Source: CAWEQO01 sp963811225 (GTDB taxonomy: Bacteria > Chloroflexota > Anaerolineae > Anaerolineales > Anaerolineaceae). From it: DNA of 64,000 bases. Every line of letters starts with the position of its first letter. Within the stretch, counting starts at the first letter, position 1. The notes beneath the pieces are model-generated. The model did no database searches and was not told the DNA's origin. It saw only the letters and a list, made by a program, of their open reading frames with translations. The stretch is from contig CAWEQO010000002.1 in NCBI GenBank assembly GCA_963811225.1, forward strand, positions 186,001-250,000, in the 5' to 3' direction. Both the position numbers and the translations under genes were made by a program. Shown here piece after piece: positions 8,400 to 16,686 of the stretch.

Positions 8400-10858
8400 T
8401 ACACCCGCCGCCGCCGCAGGACCAGCAGCCCGGCGAGCGCCAATCCCAGCGGCAGGGCCAGAATGCGCCAATCCGGCTTGGGCGCGCCGGTGACCGGCGG
8501 CGTCTCGGGCACGGACGCCCGCCCGGACGAGAACACGCCGAAGGTGGAGAAGTGCGGCACGTCCGCCAGGATGCGCTGCCCGTCTTGGTCCACGTAGGTG
8601 GGCAGCTTCGTCCACATGCGCGTTTCGGGATCGTACACCCCGAAGATCAGGTTCTGCGGCTTGCCGCCCGCTTTGAGCAGGTCGGCGGCGGTGTAGTAGT
8701 AACAGATCTGCGGCGGTGGGCTGAGCGGGGCGTCGGGCATCGGGTCGGGCTCAATGTCGGCGAAGTGGTTCAGGTTCAGCAGGCCATTGGGCAGGGGGGC
8801 GAAATGGTCGAACACGGTGAACTGCAGGCGGGTATCGGTTGAGAAGGCCCCGGCGGGCGCTTCCAGGCAGAAGGGCGCAAAGGTCATCGTGCCGCCGTCC
8901 GGGCCGATCAAGTCGTCTTCCACGCAGCCCGGCACCCCCGAGGTGTCGCCGCGCGGGTGCGGCACGAACAGGATCGTCTGCTGGCTGCCGACTGCGCCTG
9001 CGCGGTTGTAGGCGTACTGCATGCCCTGGTAACCGCCGTTGTACTCCAGGCCGACCGTGGCCGAATCGCCGCTGCTGCCTGGGCCGGTCATGCTCTGGTA
9101 GGAGACGACGATGCGGCCGCTGCCCTCGTACAGGCGCACCTGGAAGGTCAGGTCGGTGCTGTTGTTATTCGCCTGGATCGGGATGCGATACCATTCGACC
9201 ACGTACTGGCGGTTGGGGCTGGCGCCGAGCGTGGAGAAATAGATCGAGGCATCCACCCGCGCCGAGGGGTTGAGATCGTCCCAGAAGGGCGCGATGAACC
9301 AGTCGGAGCGCAGGTAGCCGTCGCTGCCGGTGGCGGTGGGGATGATGAAGTTGGTGCCATCGCCGCCGAAACCGTCGAAGCTGAGGGTGCCGTTGGCGCT
9401 GACTGTGATGGCGCTGAAAGTTTCGCCGCCAAAGGGGAAGCTAAACGGCAGGTTTGTGCTGGCGTCGTCGTCGTTGCCGAAGATCGGCAAATAGTTGTCC
9501 AGGGTGTGTGGGATGGTCTCCCAACTGTAAGCGACGTTGCTGCAGCGGGTGGAGCTGAGCATGTCATATTCCACAGTGGAGGGCGGCGGCTCGTCGGGGG
9601 TCACCGAGGTCGGATCGAACGCCAGGGCCAGGTCGAGGCGCACCAGGCCGTAGCCGGTGTAGATATCCGGGCCGACAAAGCCCACATCTTCGGCCGTTTC
9701 TTTCAACGCCGTGTAGATCTGGTTGGGCTCGGAATATCCCGGGCGACCCGCCAGGATGGCCGCAGCCCCGGCCACGTGCGGCGAAGCCATCGACGTGCCG
9801 GACAACAGGCCGTAACGGTTGCCCAGGCCATAGGTTTTTTGAAAGGAGAAGGCCCCACTGTAGGGGATGGTCGCTAAAATGTTGACGCCGGGGGCCACCA
9901 GGTCGAGCTGCGAGCCGTAACCGGAGAAATCGGCGCGCTGCTTGCTGCTGTTCACTGCGCCGACCGCCAGCACCCAGGGGTACTTGGCCGGATAGTAGAC
10001 CGGGCCGTAGGAGTTGCCGGAAGCCGCCACCAGGACTGCGCCGCGCTGGTAGGCGTAATAGGTGCCATATTCGAGCAGACGGCTGGGGGTGGGCGTGCCG
10101 ATGCTCAAGTTGATCACGTCCGCGCCCATCACATCCACGGCCCACACCAGCCCTTCGACGACGCCGGCGATATCGCCGGTGCAGTTGGCGCCGAGCACGC
10201 GCACCGGCAGGATCTTGGTGTTCCAATTCACCCCGGCCACGCCGGTGGCGTTGTCGCCGGTGGCTGCGGCGATGCCCGTCACGTGCGTGCCGTGGCCGCA
10301 TTGGTCCTGCGGCGTCGTGTCATGCTCGACGAAATCGTAGCCGGGGAGCAGCCGCCCGGCAAACTCGGGGTGGCTGGTATCCAGCCCGGAATCGAGGATC
10401 GCCAGGACGGTGTCGCTGGAACCCTGGCTGGTATCCCAGGCTGCCGGCGCGCCGATGAACGGCATGTTCCACTGGCCGTTGGGGAAACTGGGCGTGGGGT
10501 CCCACAGGGGATCGTTGGGGATGGTGTCGGCCGCCTCGATGATGTAGTTCGGCTCGACAAACAGGACGCTGTCGGACTGCAGCAGCTGCTCGCGATAGGC
10601 TGCCTCTTTACCGGCCGGCACGTTGACCAGCATGGCATTGACTGCGTTCAGACGCGGGGTGTTTTTGGCCGTTTGCACGCCTTGCGGCATCGGGAAAGAT
10701 TGCAATAAGTTGGTGCGTTTAAACCCAACAATGAGTTCACCTGGGACAAAATCAGCGCTGAAATTGGGGGCCGGCTGTGGTGCTCCTTGGACGGGGCCGG
10801 CTGCAGCGAAGATGAGAATGAGCCCCATTGCCAGGAGCACGGGGGTTCGCAACCGCAT
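8399..10858 (-). CDS. Cell-wall-sorted S8 subtilisin-like protease
   Basis: The product is 819 residues, starting at the ATG behind GGGAGGCC. It has a signal peptide (MRLRTPVLLAMGLILIFAAA) and an I9-like prodomain (FVPGELIVGFKRTN to VLFVEPNYII). The catalytic residues are Asp156 in ILDSGLD, His189 in GHGTHVTGIA and Ser356 in GTSMASPHVAGA, with Asn in ASGNS. A beta-sandwich of nidogen-like appearance follows (FPFGGETFSAITVSANG, SDWFIAPFWDDLNP). The C-terminus reads PETPPVTGAP, then a hydrophobic helix and RRRRV. This is the layout of a sortase signal with PPVTG in place of LPXTG. The next gene, overlapping by one base, is a sortase, so the protease is probably attached to the surface by it. 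Upstream lie inverted AGAGAG-type repeats. Confidence 0.93.
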   Translation of the reverse strand: MRLRTPVLLAMGLILIFAAAGPVQGAPQPAPNFSADFVPGELIVGFKRTNLLQSFPMPQGVQTAKNTPRLNAVNAMLVNVPAGKEAAYREQLLQSDSVLFVEPNYIIEAADTIPNDPLWDPTPSFPNGQWNMPFIGAPAAWDTSQGSSDTVLAILDSGLDTSHPEFAGRLLPGYDFVEHDTTPQDQCGHGTHVTGIAAATGDNATGVAGVNWNTKILPVRVLGANCTGDIAGVVEGLVWAVDVMGADVINLSIGTPTPSRLLEYGTYYAYQRGAVLVAASGNSYGPVYYPAKYPWVLAVGAVNSSKQRADFSGYGSQLDLVAPGVNILATIPYSGAFSFQKTYGLGNRYGLLSGTSMASPHVAGAAAILAGRPGYSEPNQIYTALKETAEDVGFVGPDIYTGYGLVRLDLALAFDPTSVTPDEPPPSTVEYDMLSSTRCSNVAYSWETIPHTLDNYLPIFGNDDDASTNLPFSFPFGGETFSAITVSANGTLSFDGFGGDGTNFIIPTATGSDGYLRSDWFIAPFWDDLNPSARVDASIYFSTLGASPNRQYVVEWYRIPIQANNNSTDLTFQVRLYEGSGRIVVSYQSMTGPGSSGDSATVGLEYNGGYQGMQYAYNRAGAVGSQQTILFVPHPRGDTSGVPGCVEDDLIGPDGGTMTFAPFCLEAPAGAFSTDTRLQFTVFDHFAPLPNGLLNLNHFADIEPDPMPDAPLSPPPQICYYYTAADLLKAGGKPQNLIFGVYDPETRMWTKLPTYVDQDGQRILADVPHFSTFGVFSSGRASVPETPPVTGAPKPDWRILALPLGLALAGLLVLRRRRV

Positions 10859-10935
10859 AGAAAGGCCTCCCTTCAGAAATATTAATCTGGCACTCATATT
10901 ATAGTTGAATTTGCGAAAGGGATGCTGGAAATTCA

Positions 10936-11055
10936 GAGAGTAGAGAGCAGAGAGTAGAGAGCAGTAAGAGCAACCCTGCACAGCCAGCTACTTTTACTGT
11001 TCTCTGTTCTCTACTCTCTGCTCTCTGTTTTTACTGCTCTCTACTCTCTCTCCGG
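10936..11055. repeat. AGAGAGTAGAGAGCAG inverted repeat
   Basis: The left arm has repeated AGAGAGTAGAGAGCAG words; the right arm carries the complement (CTCTACTCTCTGCTCTC). It sits between divergent genes, and the right arm runs up to the TATAAT of the downstream gene. Related arms occur at 15405-15585, 16590-16650, 17596-17730, 47578-47652 and 50893-50965. Confidence 0.7.
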
Positions 11056-11056
11056 T

Positions 11057-11062
11057 TATAAT
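11057..11062 (+). promoter_or_regulatory. -10 box of the PLP-enzyme gene
   Basis: A TATAAT hexamer directly follows the right arm of the AGAGAG repeat, so the repeat occupies the -35 and spacer region. An AAGGAG ribosome site lies between this box and the ATG at 11095. Confidence 0.5.
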
Positions 11063-11094
11063 GTCCTTGATCCAATCCCCACAAGGAGCTTCCC

Positions 11095-12334
11095 ATGCAC
11101 ACCATCGACCCTAAATTCGGTATCGGCACCCTGGTCACGCACGCCGGGGAGGGCGAGAACGCTTTCAACGCCCACGCCATGCCGCTGTACCAGACCTCGA
11201 CGTTCGATTTTCCGGACGTTGCCAGCGGCGCGGCCCGCTTCCGCGGCGAACAGCCCGGTTATATCTACACCCGCCTTGGCAACCCGAACGTCAACCAGGC
11301 TGCCGCCAAGATTGCCCTGCTGGAAGGGCTCGATTTGCTGCGCGCCCGGCCTGAAAGCCCGCCGCAAGAGATCACCGGGGGCCTGATGTTCTCGTCCGGC
11401 ATGGCCGCAGCGACCACTGCGATCCTGGCCTGCTTCGAGGGCCAGCGACGGCGGCACGATCATCGCCCAGGAGGCGATCTACAGCGCCACCTACAACTTC
11501 CTGGAGGAGATTGCGCCGCGTTATCACATCCGGGTGGTCTTCCTGCACGACCCCAGCCCCGAGAATTGGGAGGCCGCCTTCCACGCCCATCCGCAGGCGC
11601 ACCTGGCCTACGTCGAGTCGCCCTCCAACCCGGCCCTGACCCTGGTGGACCTGGCGGCGGTGGCCGGCATCGCCCACGCGCACGGAGCCTGGCTGATGGC
11701 CGATAACACCTTTGCCAGCCCATACTGCCAGCGCCCGCTGAGCCTCGGCGCGGACGTGGTGATCCACTCGACCACCAAGTACCTGTCGGGTCACGGCCTG
11801 CTGATCGGCGGCTGTGTGGTCAGCAGGCATCTGGACTATCTGCACGGACCGCTGCACAAGCTGATGAAGATCTACGGCGGCTCGGCCGCCCCGTTCGACG
11901 CCTGGCTGACCAACACCGGCCTGAAAACCTTCGAGCTGAGGATGCAGCGCCACTGCGCCAACGCCCTGGCGGTGGCCCGCTTCCTGGAAAGCCACCCGGC
12001 GGTGGCGCGGGTAAACTATCCCGGCCTGGAGAGCCACCCGCAGCACGAACTGGCCGTGCGCCAGATGCCCACGTTTGGAGGGATGCTGTCGTTCGAGCTG
12101 AAGGGCGGCCTGGAAGCGGGGGTGCGGCTGATGGAGCGGGTGCAGGTGTGCACGCTGGCGGTCAGCCTGGGGGCGGTGGACACGTTGATCGAGCACCCGG
12201 CCAGCATGTCGCACTCGACCGTCTCCAGAGCGGAGCGTTTGCAGCACGGCGTCACGGATGGGCTGGTGCGCCTGTCGGTCGGGATCGAGAACGTGGAAGA
12301 TTTGATCGCGGACTTGGAGAAGGCGCTGGCCTGA
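11095..12334 (+). CDS. Cys/Met metabolism PLP enzyme, frameshifted
   Basis: The two reading frames together encode one enzyme of about 413 residues of the cystathionine gamma-synthase / methionine gamma-lyase / O-acetylhomoserine sulfhydrylase family, cytoplasmic and PLP-dependent. Frame 1 (to about 11446) covers the N-terminus: THAGEGEN, the YTRLGNPN cofactor-phosphate motif and FSSGMAA. Frame 2 resumes at GGTIIAQEAIYSATYNF and continues through YVESPSNP, LMADNTFASP and the PLP-lysine motif HSTTKYLSGH to the stop at 12334. Removing one C near 11446 restores a continuous frame (FEGQ-DGGTI). It is either a recent mutation or a sequencing error, since no other decay is visible. The start follows AAGGAG by six bases. 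The exact substrate within the family cannot be decided here; methionine gamma-lyase-like activity is a reasonable guess. Confidence 0.88.
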
Positions 12335-12374
12335 CGCCCCGCTGGAAGCTGCGCCTTGCGCGTTCCACCTCATC

Positions 12375-12403
12375 TTGACATTTCTCAACCGCCGCATTAC
12401 AAT
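12375..12403 (+). promoter_or_regulatory. Promoter of the riboflavin transport operon
   Basis: A consensus -35 TTGACA (12375-12380) and a -10 TACAAT (12398-12403) are separated by 17 bases. Transcription would start near 12410, upstream of the hairpin, FMN riboswitch and terminators that precede the transporter genes. Confidence 0.7.
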
Positions 12404-12424
12404 CATCTGTGAAATTAATAACTT

Positions 12425-12476
12425 GTAACTGCTGTGGCAGGGGTATTCCGAGAGGGAGCGCGGTCTCAGCAGTTAC
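12425..12476. repeat. GTAACTGCTG hairpin repeat
   Basis: The arms GTAACTGCTG and CAGCAGTTAC enclose a core with TTCCGAGAGGGAGCGC. A similar hairpin with the same TTCC...GAGAGGGAGCG core lies at 41927-41983, and a looser relative at 43528-43597. Here it sits in the operon leader just before the riboswitch. Confidence 0.5.
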
Positions 12477-12483
12477 ATCAAAT

Positions 12484-12613
12484 ATTCCTTCGGGGCAGGG
12501 TGAGGAACCACGGTTCCAATTCCCGATCGGTGGTGACAACCCACGAGCGTCCAAGCGGCGCGGGACTCGGTGAAACTCCGGGGTCGACGGTACAGTCCGG
12601 ATAAAAGAAGGAT
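12484..12613 (+). ncRNA. FMN riboswitch (RFN element)
   Basis: The conserved RFN blocks are present in order: TTCGGGGCAGGGTG, TTCCCGATCGGTGGT, CCCACGAGC, GGACTCGGTGAAACTCCG, GTCGACGGTACAGTCCGGAT and AAAGAAGGA. The closing stem pairs the TCCTTC side with GAAGGA. RFN elements bind FMN and shut off riboflavin synthesis or uptake genes. A terminator follows 35 bases later, so control is probably by transcription termination. The downstream genes are a riboflavin-type ABC transporter, consistent with this ligand. Confidence 0.95.
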
Positions 12614-12647
12614 GGCACGGTGCAGCTCTACGAGTGCGCCAACCACG

Positions 12648-12679
12648 CCCCGAAAACCACCTGGTTTTCGGGCTTTTTA
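12648..12679 (+). terminator. Riboswitch-controlled terminator
   Basis: The stem CCCGAAAACCA with GGTTTTCGGG is followed by CTTTTTAT. It is placed directly after the FMN riboswitch, as expected for an expression platform that stops transcription when FMN is bound. Confidence 0.8.
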
Positions 12680-12719
12680 TTGGTAAGGGATTTTTCCCCT
12701 TGACCCGTGCCCGGCCTTG

Positions 12720-12753
12720 CCCTGAAGGATCACACTTCAGGGTTTTGTTGTTT
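12720..12753 (+). terminator. Second leader terminator
   Basis: The stem CCCTGAAG with CTTCAGGG is followed by TTTTGTTGTTT. It lies between the first terminator and the first transporter gene, so full-length transcripts must pass two terminators. Confidence 0.6.
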
Positions 12754-12788
12754 AACAGCCAGTCAGGTCCGGCGAAGAGAAGAGCGTT

Positions 12789-13589
12789 ATGGAAATCAGC
12801 CACGAGAACGAGAAGAAACAGGCCATCCTGCAGCGGGCGCGCAAGCGTGGACGCTGGCTGCTGCCGATCTCCATTGCGGCTGCCTTGATCGGTTGGCAGG
12901 CGCTGGTCAGCTTGCGCGGGCTGCCGCCCTACCTGCTGCCGCCGCCGCTGCTGGTGGCCGAGCGTTTCTGGCGGGCCCTGGCGGACGGATCGCTGCTGCG
13001 CCATGCGACCTTCACCCTGCTGGAGGTGCTGCTGGGGCTGCTGGCCGGCTCGCTGACCGCCACGGTGATCGGCTACCTGCTGGCGCGCTCGCGCGTGCTG
13101 GAGAGCTTGATCGCCCCGTACCTGGTGGCCAGCCAGGCCATCCCGCTGGTGGCGATCGCCCCGCTGCTGGTGATCTGGTTCGGCCCGGGCATTTTCTCGA
13201 AGATCCTGATCTGCAGCCTGATCGTGTTCTTCCCGGTGCTGATCAACACCATCGTCGGGCTGCGGGCCGTGCCGGACAACCTGCGCGACCTGATGCGCTC
13301 GATGCACGCCACCCCGGCCCAGATGCTGACCAAGCTGGAGATCCCGGCCGCGCTGCCGGTGTTCCTGGGCGGCCTGCGCATCGGGGCGACCCTGTCGGTG
13401 ATCGGGGCGGTGGTGGGCGAGTTCGTCGGCGCCAATCAGGGCCTGGGCTTCTTGATCAACGTGGCTCGCGGCCAGTACGACACGGCCCTGGTGTTCGTGG
13501 TGGTGTTTACCCTGATCGTGATGGCCCTGGGGCTGTACGGCCTGGTCATTTTGCTCGAGAAAAAGGTGCTGCGATGGCAAAACTCCTGA
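12789..13589 (+). CDS. ribX: Riboflavin ABC transporter permease (RibX-like)
   Basis: This 266-residue inner-membrane permease belongs to the SsuC/ThiX-like (BPD_transp_1) class. It has a cytoplasmic basic N-terminus, then about six membrane segments. The coupling region around residues 165-215 contains AVPDNLRDLMRSMHATPAQ and the typical LPVFLGGLRIGATLSVIGA, which contacts the ATPase. The FMN riboswitch upstream, with a periplasmic binding protein and an ATPase downstream, matches the RibXY riboflavin uptake systems described in Chloroflexi. Without the riboswitch it would only be called a nitrate/sulfonate/taurine-type permease. The ATG lies about 36 bases after the second leader terminator with GAAGAGAAG as a weak ribosome site. 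Its 3' end overlaps the start of the binding-protein gene by about 15 bases. Confidence 0.85.
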   Translation: MEISHENEKKQAILQRARKRGRWLLPISIAAALIGWQALVSLRGLPPYLLPPPLLVAERFWRALADGSLLRHATFTLLEVLLGLLAGSLTATVIGYLLARSRVLESLIAPYLVASQAIPLVAIAPLLVIWFGPGIFSKILICSLIVFFPVLINTIVGLRAVPDNLRDLMRSMHATPAQMLTKLEIPAALPVFLGGLRIGATLSVIGAVVGEFVGANQGLGFLINVARGQYDTALVFVVVFTLIVMALGLYGLVILLEKKVLRWQNS

Positions 13590-14616
13590 CAATGAAACGC
13601 CTGTCTTTGCTCGCGCTGGCGAGCTTACTGATGCTCTCGGCCTGCGCCCCCGCATCCGGGGCTCCTCCGGCTGCGCCCACCCAAGCCACGGCCCCGCCGA
13701 ACTGGTGACCGTGCGGCTGCCGGTCGGCTACATCCCCAATGTGCAGTTCGCCCCGCTGTACGTCGCCATGGAGAAGGGCTACTACCGCCAGGCCGGGATC
13801 GACCTGCAAATCGACTATTCCTTCGAGACGGATGCGGTCACGCTGGTGGGGGCCAATCAGCTGCAGTTCTCGGTGGTCTCGGGCGAGCAGGTGCTGCTCG
13901 GGCGGTCGCAGGGACTGCCGATCGTGTACGCGCTGGACTGGTACCAGAAGTACCCGGTGGGCGTGGCGGCGCTCGGCCAGGACACCCTGACCAAGCCTGA
14001 GGATCTGCGCGGCATGAAGATCGGCACGCCGGTGCTGTACGGGGCCTCGTGGATCGGCTTCCAGGCGCTGCTGCAGGCCGGTGGGCTGGCGCAGTCAGAC
14101 GTGACCGTCGACACGATCGGCTTCAACCAGGTGGAGGCGCTGTCCGCCGGGCAGGAGGATGCCGTGGTGGTCTACGTCAACAACGAGCCGATCCAGCTGC
14201 AGGCCCAGGGCCACGACGTCAGTGTGCTGCGCACGGCCGACTACCTGCCGCTGGTGGGCAATGGGCTGCTGACCAACGAGAAGACCATCCGGGACAACCC
14301 CGACCTGGTGCGGCGCATGGTGGCGGCCACCTACAAGGGCATCGCCGACACGCTGGCCAACCCCGACGAGGCTTACCAGATCAGCTTGAAGTACGTGGAG
14401 AACCTGGACCAGGCCGATCAGAGCGTGCAGATGCAGGTCTTGAAATCCTCCATCGACCTTTATCTGGAAAGTCCGGACGCGCAGCTGGGGTATTCCGATC
14501 CGCAGTCCTGGCAGAATATGCAGGACATCCTGCTCACGATGGGGCTGATCGACAAGCCCCTGGATCTGAGCAAGGCCTACACCAACGACTTCCTGCCGGG
14601 AGCGCAACAGCCATGA
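13574..14616 (+). CDS. ribY: Riboflavin-binding lipoprotein (RibY-like), frameshifted
   Basis: This substrate-binding protein has the NMT1/THI5-like fold. The signal peptide and lipobox (LLMLSACAP) lie in one frame from ATG 13574, overlapping ribX. The mature protein lies in another frame from about 13699 (TVRLPVGYIPNVQFAPLYVA). Adding one base in the GCCCCGCCG stretch near 13697 joins them as ...TAPAELVTVRLP. The mature part has the hallmarks of the family: EKGYYRQAGIDL, GANQLQFSVVSGEQVL, DLRGMKIGTP and VDTIGFNQVEAL. Translation starting only at the GTG 13705 would give no export signal, so a one-base deletion (real or a sequence error) is the better reading. It would capture riboflavin outside the membrane and deliver it to the RibX permease. 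Confidence 0.83.
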
Positions 14617-15404
14617 CCGTGCAAGAGACCAGCGCCCTGCAGCAAACCGCCGGGACCGTGACGGTCACTCCGGCCTTGCAGGTGCGCGACCTGAGCGTAA
14701 CCTTCCCCAACGGCAACGGCGGGCTGAAGGCGGTCAGGGGGCTGAATTTCAGCGTCCGGCCGCAGGAGTTCGTATGCGTTCTGGGGCCGTCCGGCAGCGG
14801 CAAGAGCACCCTGCTGCGGGTGCTGGCGGGGCTGCTTACGCCCACCTCGGGCAAGGTGATCTTCCCCGGCTCTGGCCCGGCCCGCATCGGCTACGTGTTC
14901 CAGCAGGCCAACCTGATGCCCTGGCGCACGGCCATCGAGAACATCACCCTGCCGCTGGAGCTGCAGGGCGTGCCGGCGGTCGAGGCCACCGAGAAGGCCC
15001 GCGACTTGATCGATTTGATGGGCTTGCAGGGCTTCGAGGATACCTGGCCGCGCGACCTGTCGGGCGGCATGGCCCAGCGAGTGGCCATCGCCCGGGCGCT
15101 GATCGCCGACCCCGACCTGCTGCTGCTGGACGAGCCGTTCGGCGCGCTGGACGCGCTGACCCGCGAGCGCATGGGCTCGGAGCTGCTGGCAATCTGGCAG
15201 GCTCGCCGCAAGACGGTGCTCATGGTGACCCACTCGATCTCCGAGTCGCTGCTGCTCTCGGACCGCGTGCTGGTCTTCACCCAGCGTCCCGGCCGCGTTG
15301 CGCTGGACCTGCAGGTGGATCTGCCGCGCCCCAGGAACGAGGAGATGCGCTACACGCCGCACTTCGGGGAGCTGGCGCGGGAGCTGCGGGCGGCGATTGG
15401 TTAA
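14613..15404 (+). CDS. ABC transporter ATPase of the riboflavin operon
   Basis: This cytoplasmic ATPase has 263 residues. The start ATG overlaps the ribY stop codon (ATGA), showing tight coupling. Motifs in order: Walker A GPSGSGKSTLL (about residue 62), Q-loop YVFQQANLMPWRT, signature DLSGGMAQRVAIARAL, Walker B LLLLDEPFGALD and H-loop VTHSISESL. These are typical of the SsuB/ThiZ/TauB group that pairs with RibX-like permeases. It should energise riboflavin import with the two genes upstream. After its stop comes an inverted repeat that probably terminates both this operon and the convergent holB gene. Confidence 0.92.
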   Translation: MTVQETSALQQTAGTVTVTPALQVRDLSVTFPNGNGGLKAVRGLNFSVRPQEFVCVLGPSGSGKSTLLRVLAGLLTPTSGKVIFPGSGPARIGYVFQQANLMPWRTAIENITLPLELQGVPAVEATEKARDLIDLMGLQGFEDTWPRDLSGGMAQRVAIARALIADPDLLLLDEPFGALDALTRERMGSELLAIWQARRKTVLMVTHSISESLLLSDRVLVFTQRPGRVALDLQVDLPRPRNEEMRYTPHFGELARELRAAIG

Positions 15405-15585
15405 AAGTAGGGAGTAGAGAACAGTCAGAACAGAGAACAGAGAACAGAGAGTAGAGAACAGGGAGCAGGGAGTAGAGATCTGGTCGCACCCTCGAGAGTA
15501 GTAAAAAGCCCCATCCATAGGGAAGGGGCTTTTTACTGCTCTCTGTTCTACTGTTCTCTACTCTCTCTACTCTCTGATTCTAGGC
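15405..15585. repeat. AGAGAG-type inverted repeat between convergent genes
   Basis: The left arm is a run of AGAGAACAG, AGAGAGTAG and GGGAGCAGG words. The centre holds a compact stem (AGTAGTAAAAAGCCCC with GGGGCTTTTTACTGCT), and the right arm is the complement. The central stem with its T-run should stop transcription from both sides. The right arm reaches the last codons of holB. Confidence 0.75.
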
Positions 15586-16574
15586 CAATCCAGCAGCACC
15601 ACTTCCGTCAGCAGCTGGAAGTTCAGGTTCTGATCCAGGCGGGCGATGGCCTGCTCGAGGGAAGAGGCGCACTGGCGGGCGGTCTGCGGGCCGATGCGCC
15701 CGGAGAGGGCTTGCAACATCCCGGCGCAGTCCGGGTTAATCAGCGGGGCGGAGGAGCCGGCCGAGACCAATAACAGATCGCGCCAGTAGGACAGCCAGGT
15801 GGAGAACATCGAGCGCAGGCTCTCGCGGGTTATGGCGCGGTCGCGGCGGCGGGTGACGCTCTCGGCGTAGGCGAAGCGCTCGCGGCGGCTGGCCGAGAGC
15901 AGTGTGCGCAGGTCTTCGATCCAGCCCTGGCGCTGCTCCAGCAGGTCGGGCGACTCGTGCAGCTTGAGGGCGTGGCCCACCCGCCCGGCGGACAGGTGCG
16001 CCAGCAGGGCGGCTTCGTCTTCGGGCATGCCCCAGCGTTCCGCCAGCGCCGTGGACAGATCCGCAACCGGCAGCGGGCGCAGCCGCAGGATTTCGCAGCG
16101 CGAGGTGATGGTGGGGAGCAACGATTCGGGCGTGTCGGCGGTCAGCAGCAGGATGGCTCGCTCGGGCGCTTCTTCGAGCGTCTTCAGCAGGGCATTCTGG
16201 GCGCTGGGGTGGGCCGTCTGGAAGTTGAGCAGGATCGCCACCCGGTAGCGGGCTTCGTAAGGCGAGAGCGACAGCGAGTACTGCAGCTCGCGCACCTGCT
16301 CCACCTTCAGCACGCCGCTTTCGTCGGCCTGCACGATGGTCAGGTCGGGCTGCTGCGCCTGGGCAATCAGACGGCAGGTGCGGCACGCGCCGCAGGGCGC
16401 ACCCGGCTCGGGCGGCTGCTGGCAGTTGAGCGCCTGAGCGAAGCGCAGCGCCAGCGAGCGCCGCCCGACGCCCGGCGGCCCGCTGAACAGGTAAGCGTGG
16501 CGGGTTTCGCCGGAGGCAATGTGCTGCTGCAGAAGTTTGTTGGCCCACTCGTGGCCGAGAATTTGGGATTCCAT
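15567..16574 (-). CDS. holB: DNA polymerase III subunit delta prime
   Basis: This 335-residue clamp-loader subunit helps load the sliding clamp during replication. It has a modified Walker A (GPPGVGRRSLAL, lacking the usual GKT), a four-cysteine zinc module (CGACRTC region, about residues 61-70), HPSAQNALLKTLEEAP and the sensor 1-like LLLTADTPESLLPTITSRC; the SRC motif supplies the arginine finger. These fit delta prime, which does not itself hydrolyse ATP. The -10 box TACAAT lies only seven bases before the ATG and there is no ribosome site, so the mRNA is probably leaderless. It is divergent from the acetamidase gene with mirror-image promoters. Confidence 0.9.
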   Translation of the reverse strand: MESQILGHEWANKLLQQHIASGETRHAYLFSGPPGVGRRSLALRFAQALNCQQPPEPGAPCGACRTCRLIAQAQQPDLTIVQADESGVLKVEQVRELQYSLSLSPYEARYRVAILLNFQTAHPSAQNALLKTLEEAPERAILLLTADTPESLLPTITSRCEILRLRPLPVADLSTALAERWGMPEDEAALLAHLSAGRVGHALKLHESPDLLEQRQGWIEDLRTLLSASRRERFAYAESVTRRRDRAITRESLRSMFSTWLSYWRDLLLVSAGSSAPLINPDCAGMLQALSGRIGPQTARQCASSLEQAIARLDQNLNFQLLTEVVLLDWPRIRE

Positions 16575-16581
16575 CGCACCA

Positions 16582-16655
16582 ATTGTACCAAGAAAGAGGA
16601 TAGAGAATGAAAGCAGTTACTGCTCTCCGCTCTCTACCCTCTTTCTTGGTAGAAT
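16582..16655. promoter_or_regulatory. Mirror-image divergent promoters of holB and acetamidase
   Basis: An inverted repeat has arms reading CCTCTTTCTTGGTACAAT on the minus strand and CCTCTTTCTTGGTAGAAT on the plus strand. Each arm ends in a -10-like hexamer (TACAAT at 16587-16582, TAGAAT at 16650-16655). Both genes thus have almost the same promoter sequence. The core contains AGAGAATGAAAGCAG-type repeat words. Confidence 0.55.
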
Positions 16656-16686
16656 GAAGGAACCTACCACACAAGGAGTTCTCCCC

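Noticed and set aside
8957..9877. Long plus-strand open frame opposite the subtilase
   Set aside because: It is the antisense of a well-supported protease gene in GC-rich DNA; its composition is skewed and it has no ribosome site or family resemblance.
12252..13655. A 467-residue minus-strand open frame opposite the riboswitch and ribX
   Set aside because: It is rich in His, Gln and Arg, crosses a riboswitch and a permease gene, and is typical of antisense frames in GC-rich DNA.
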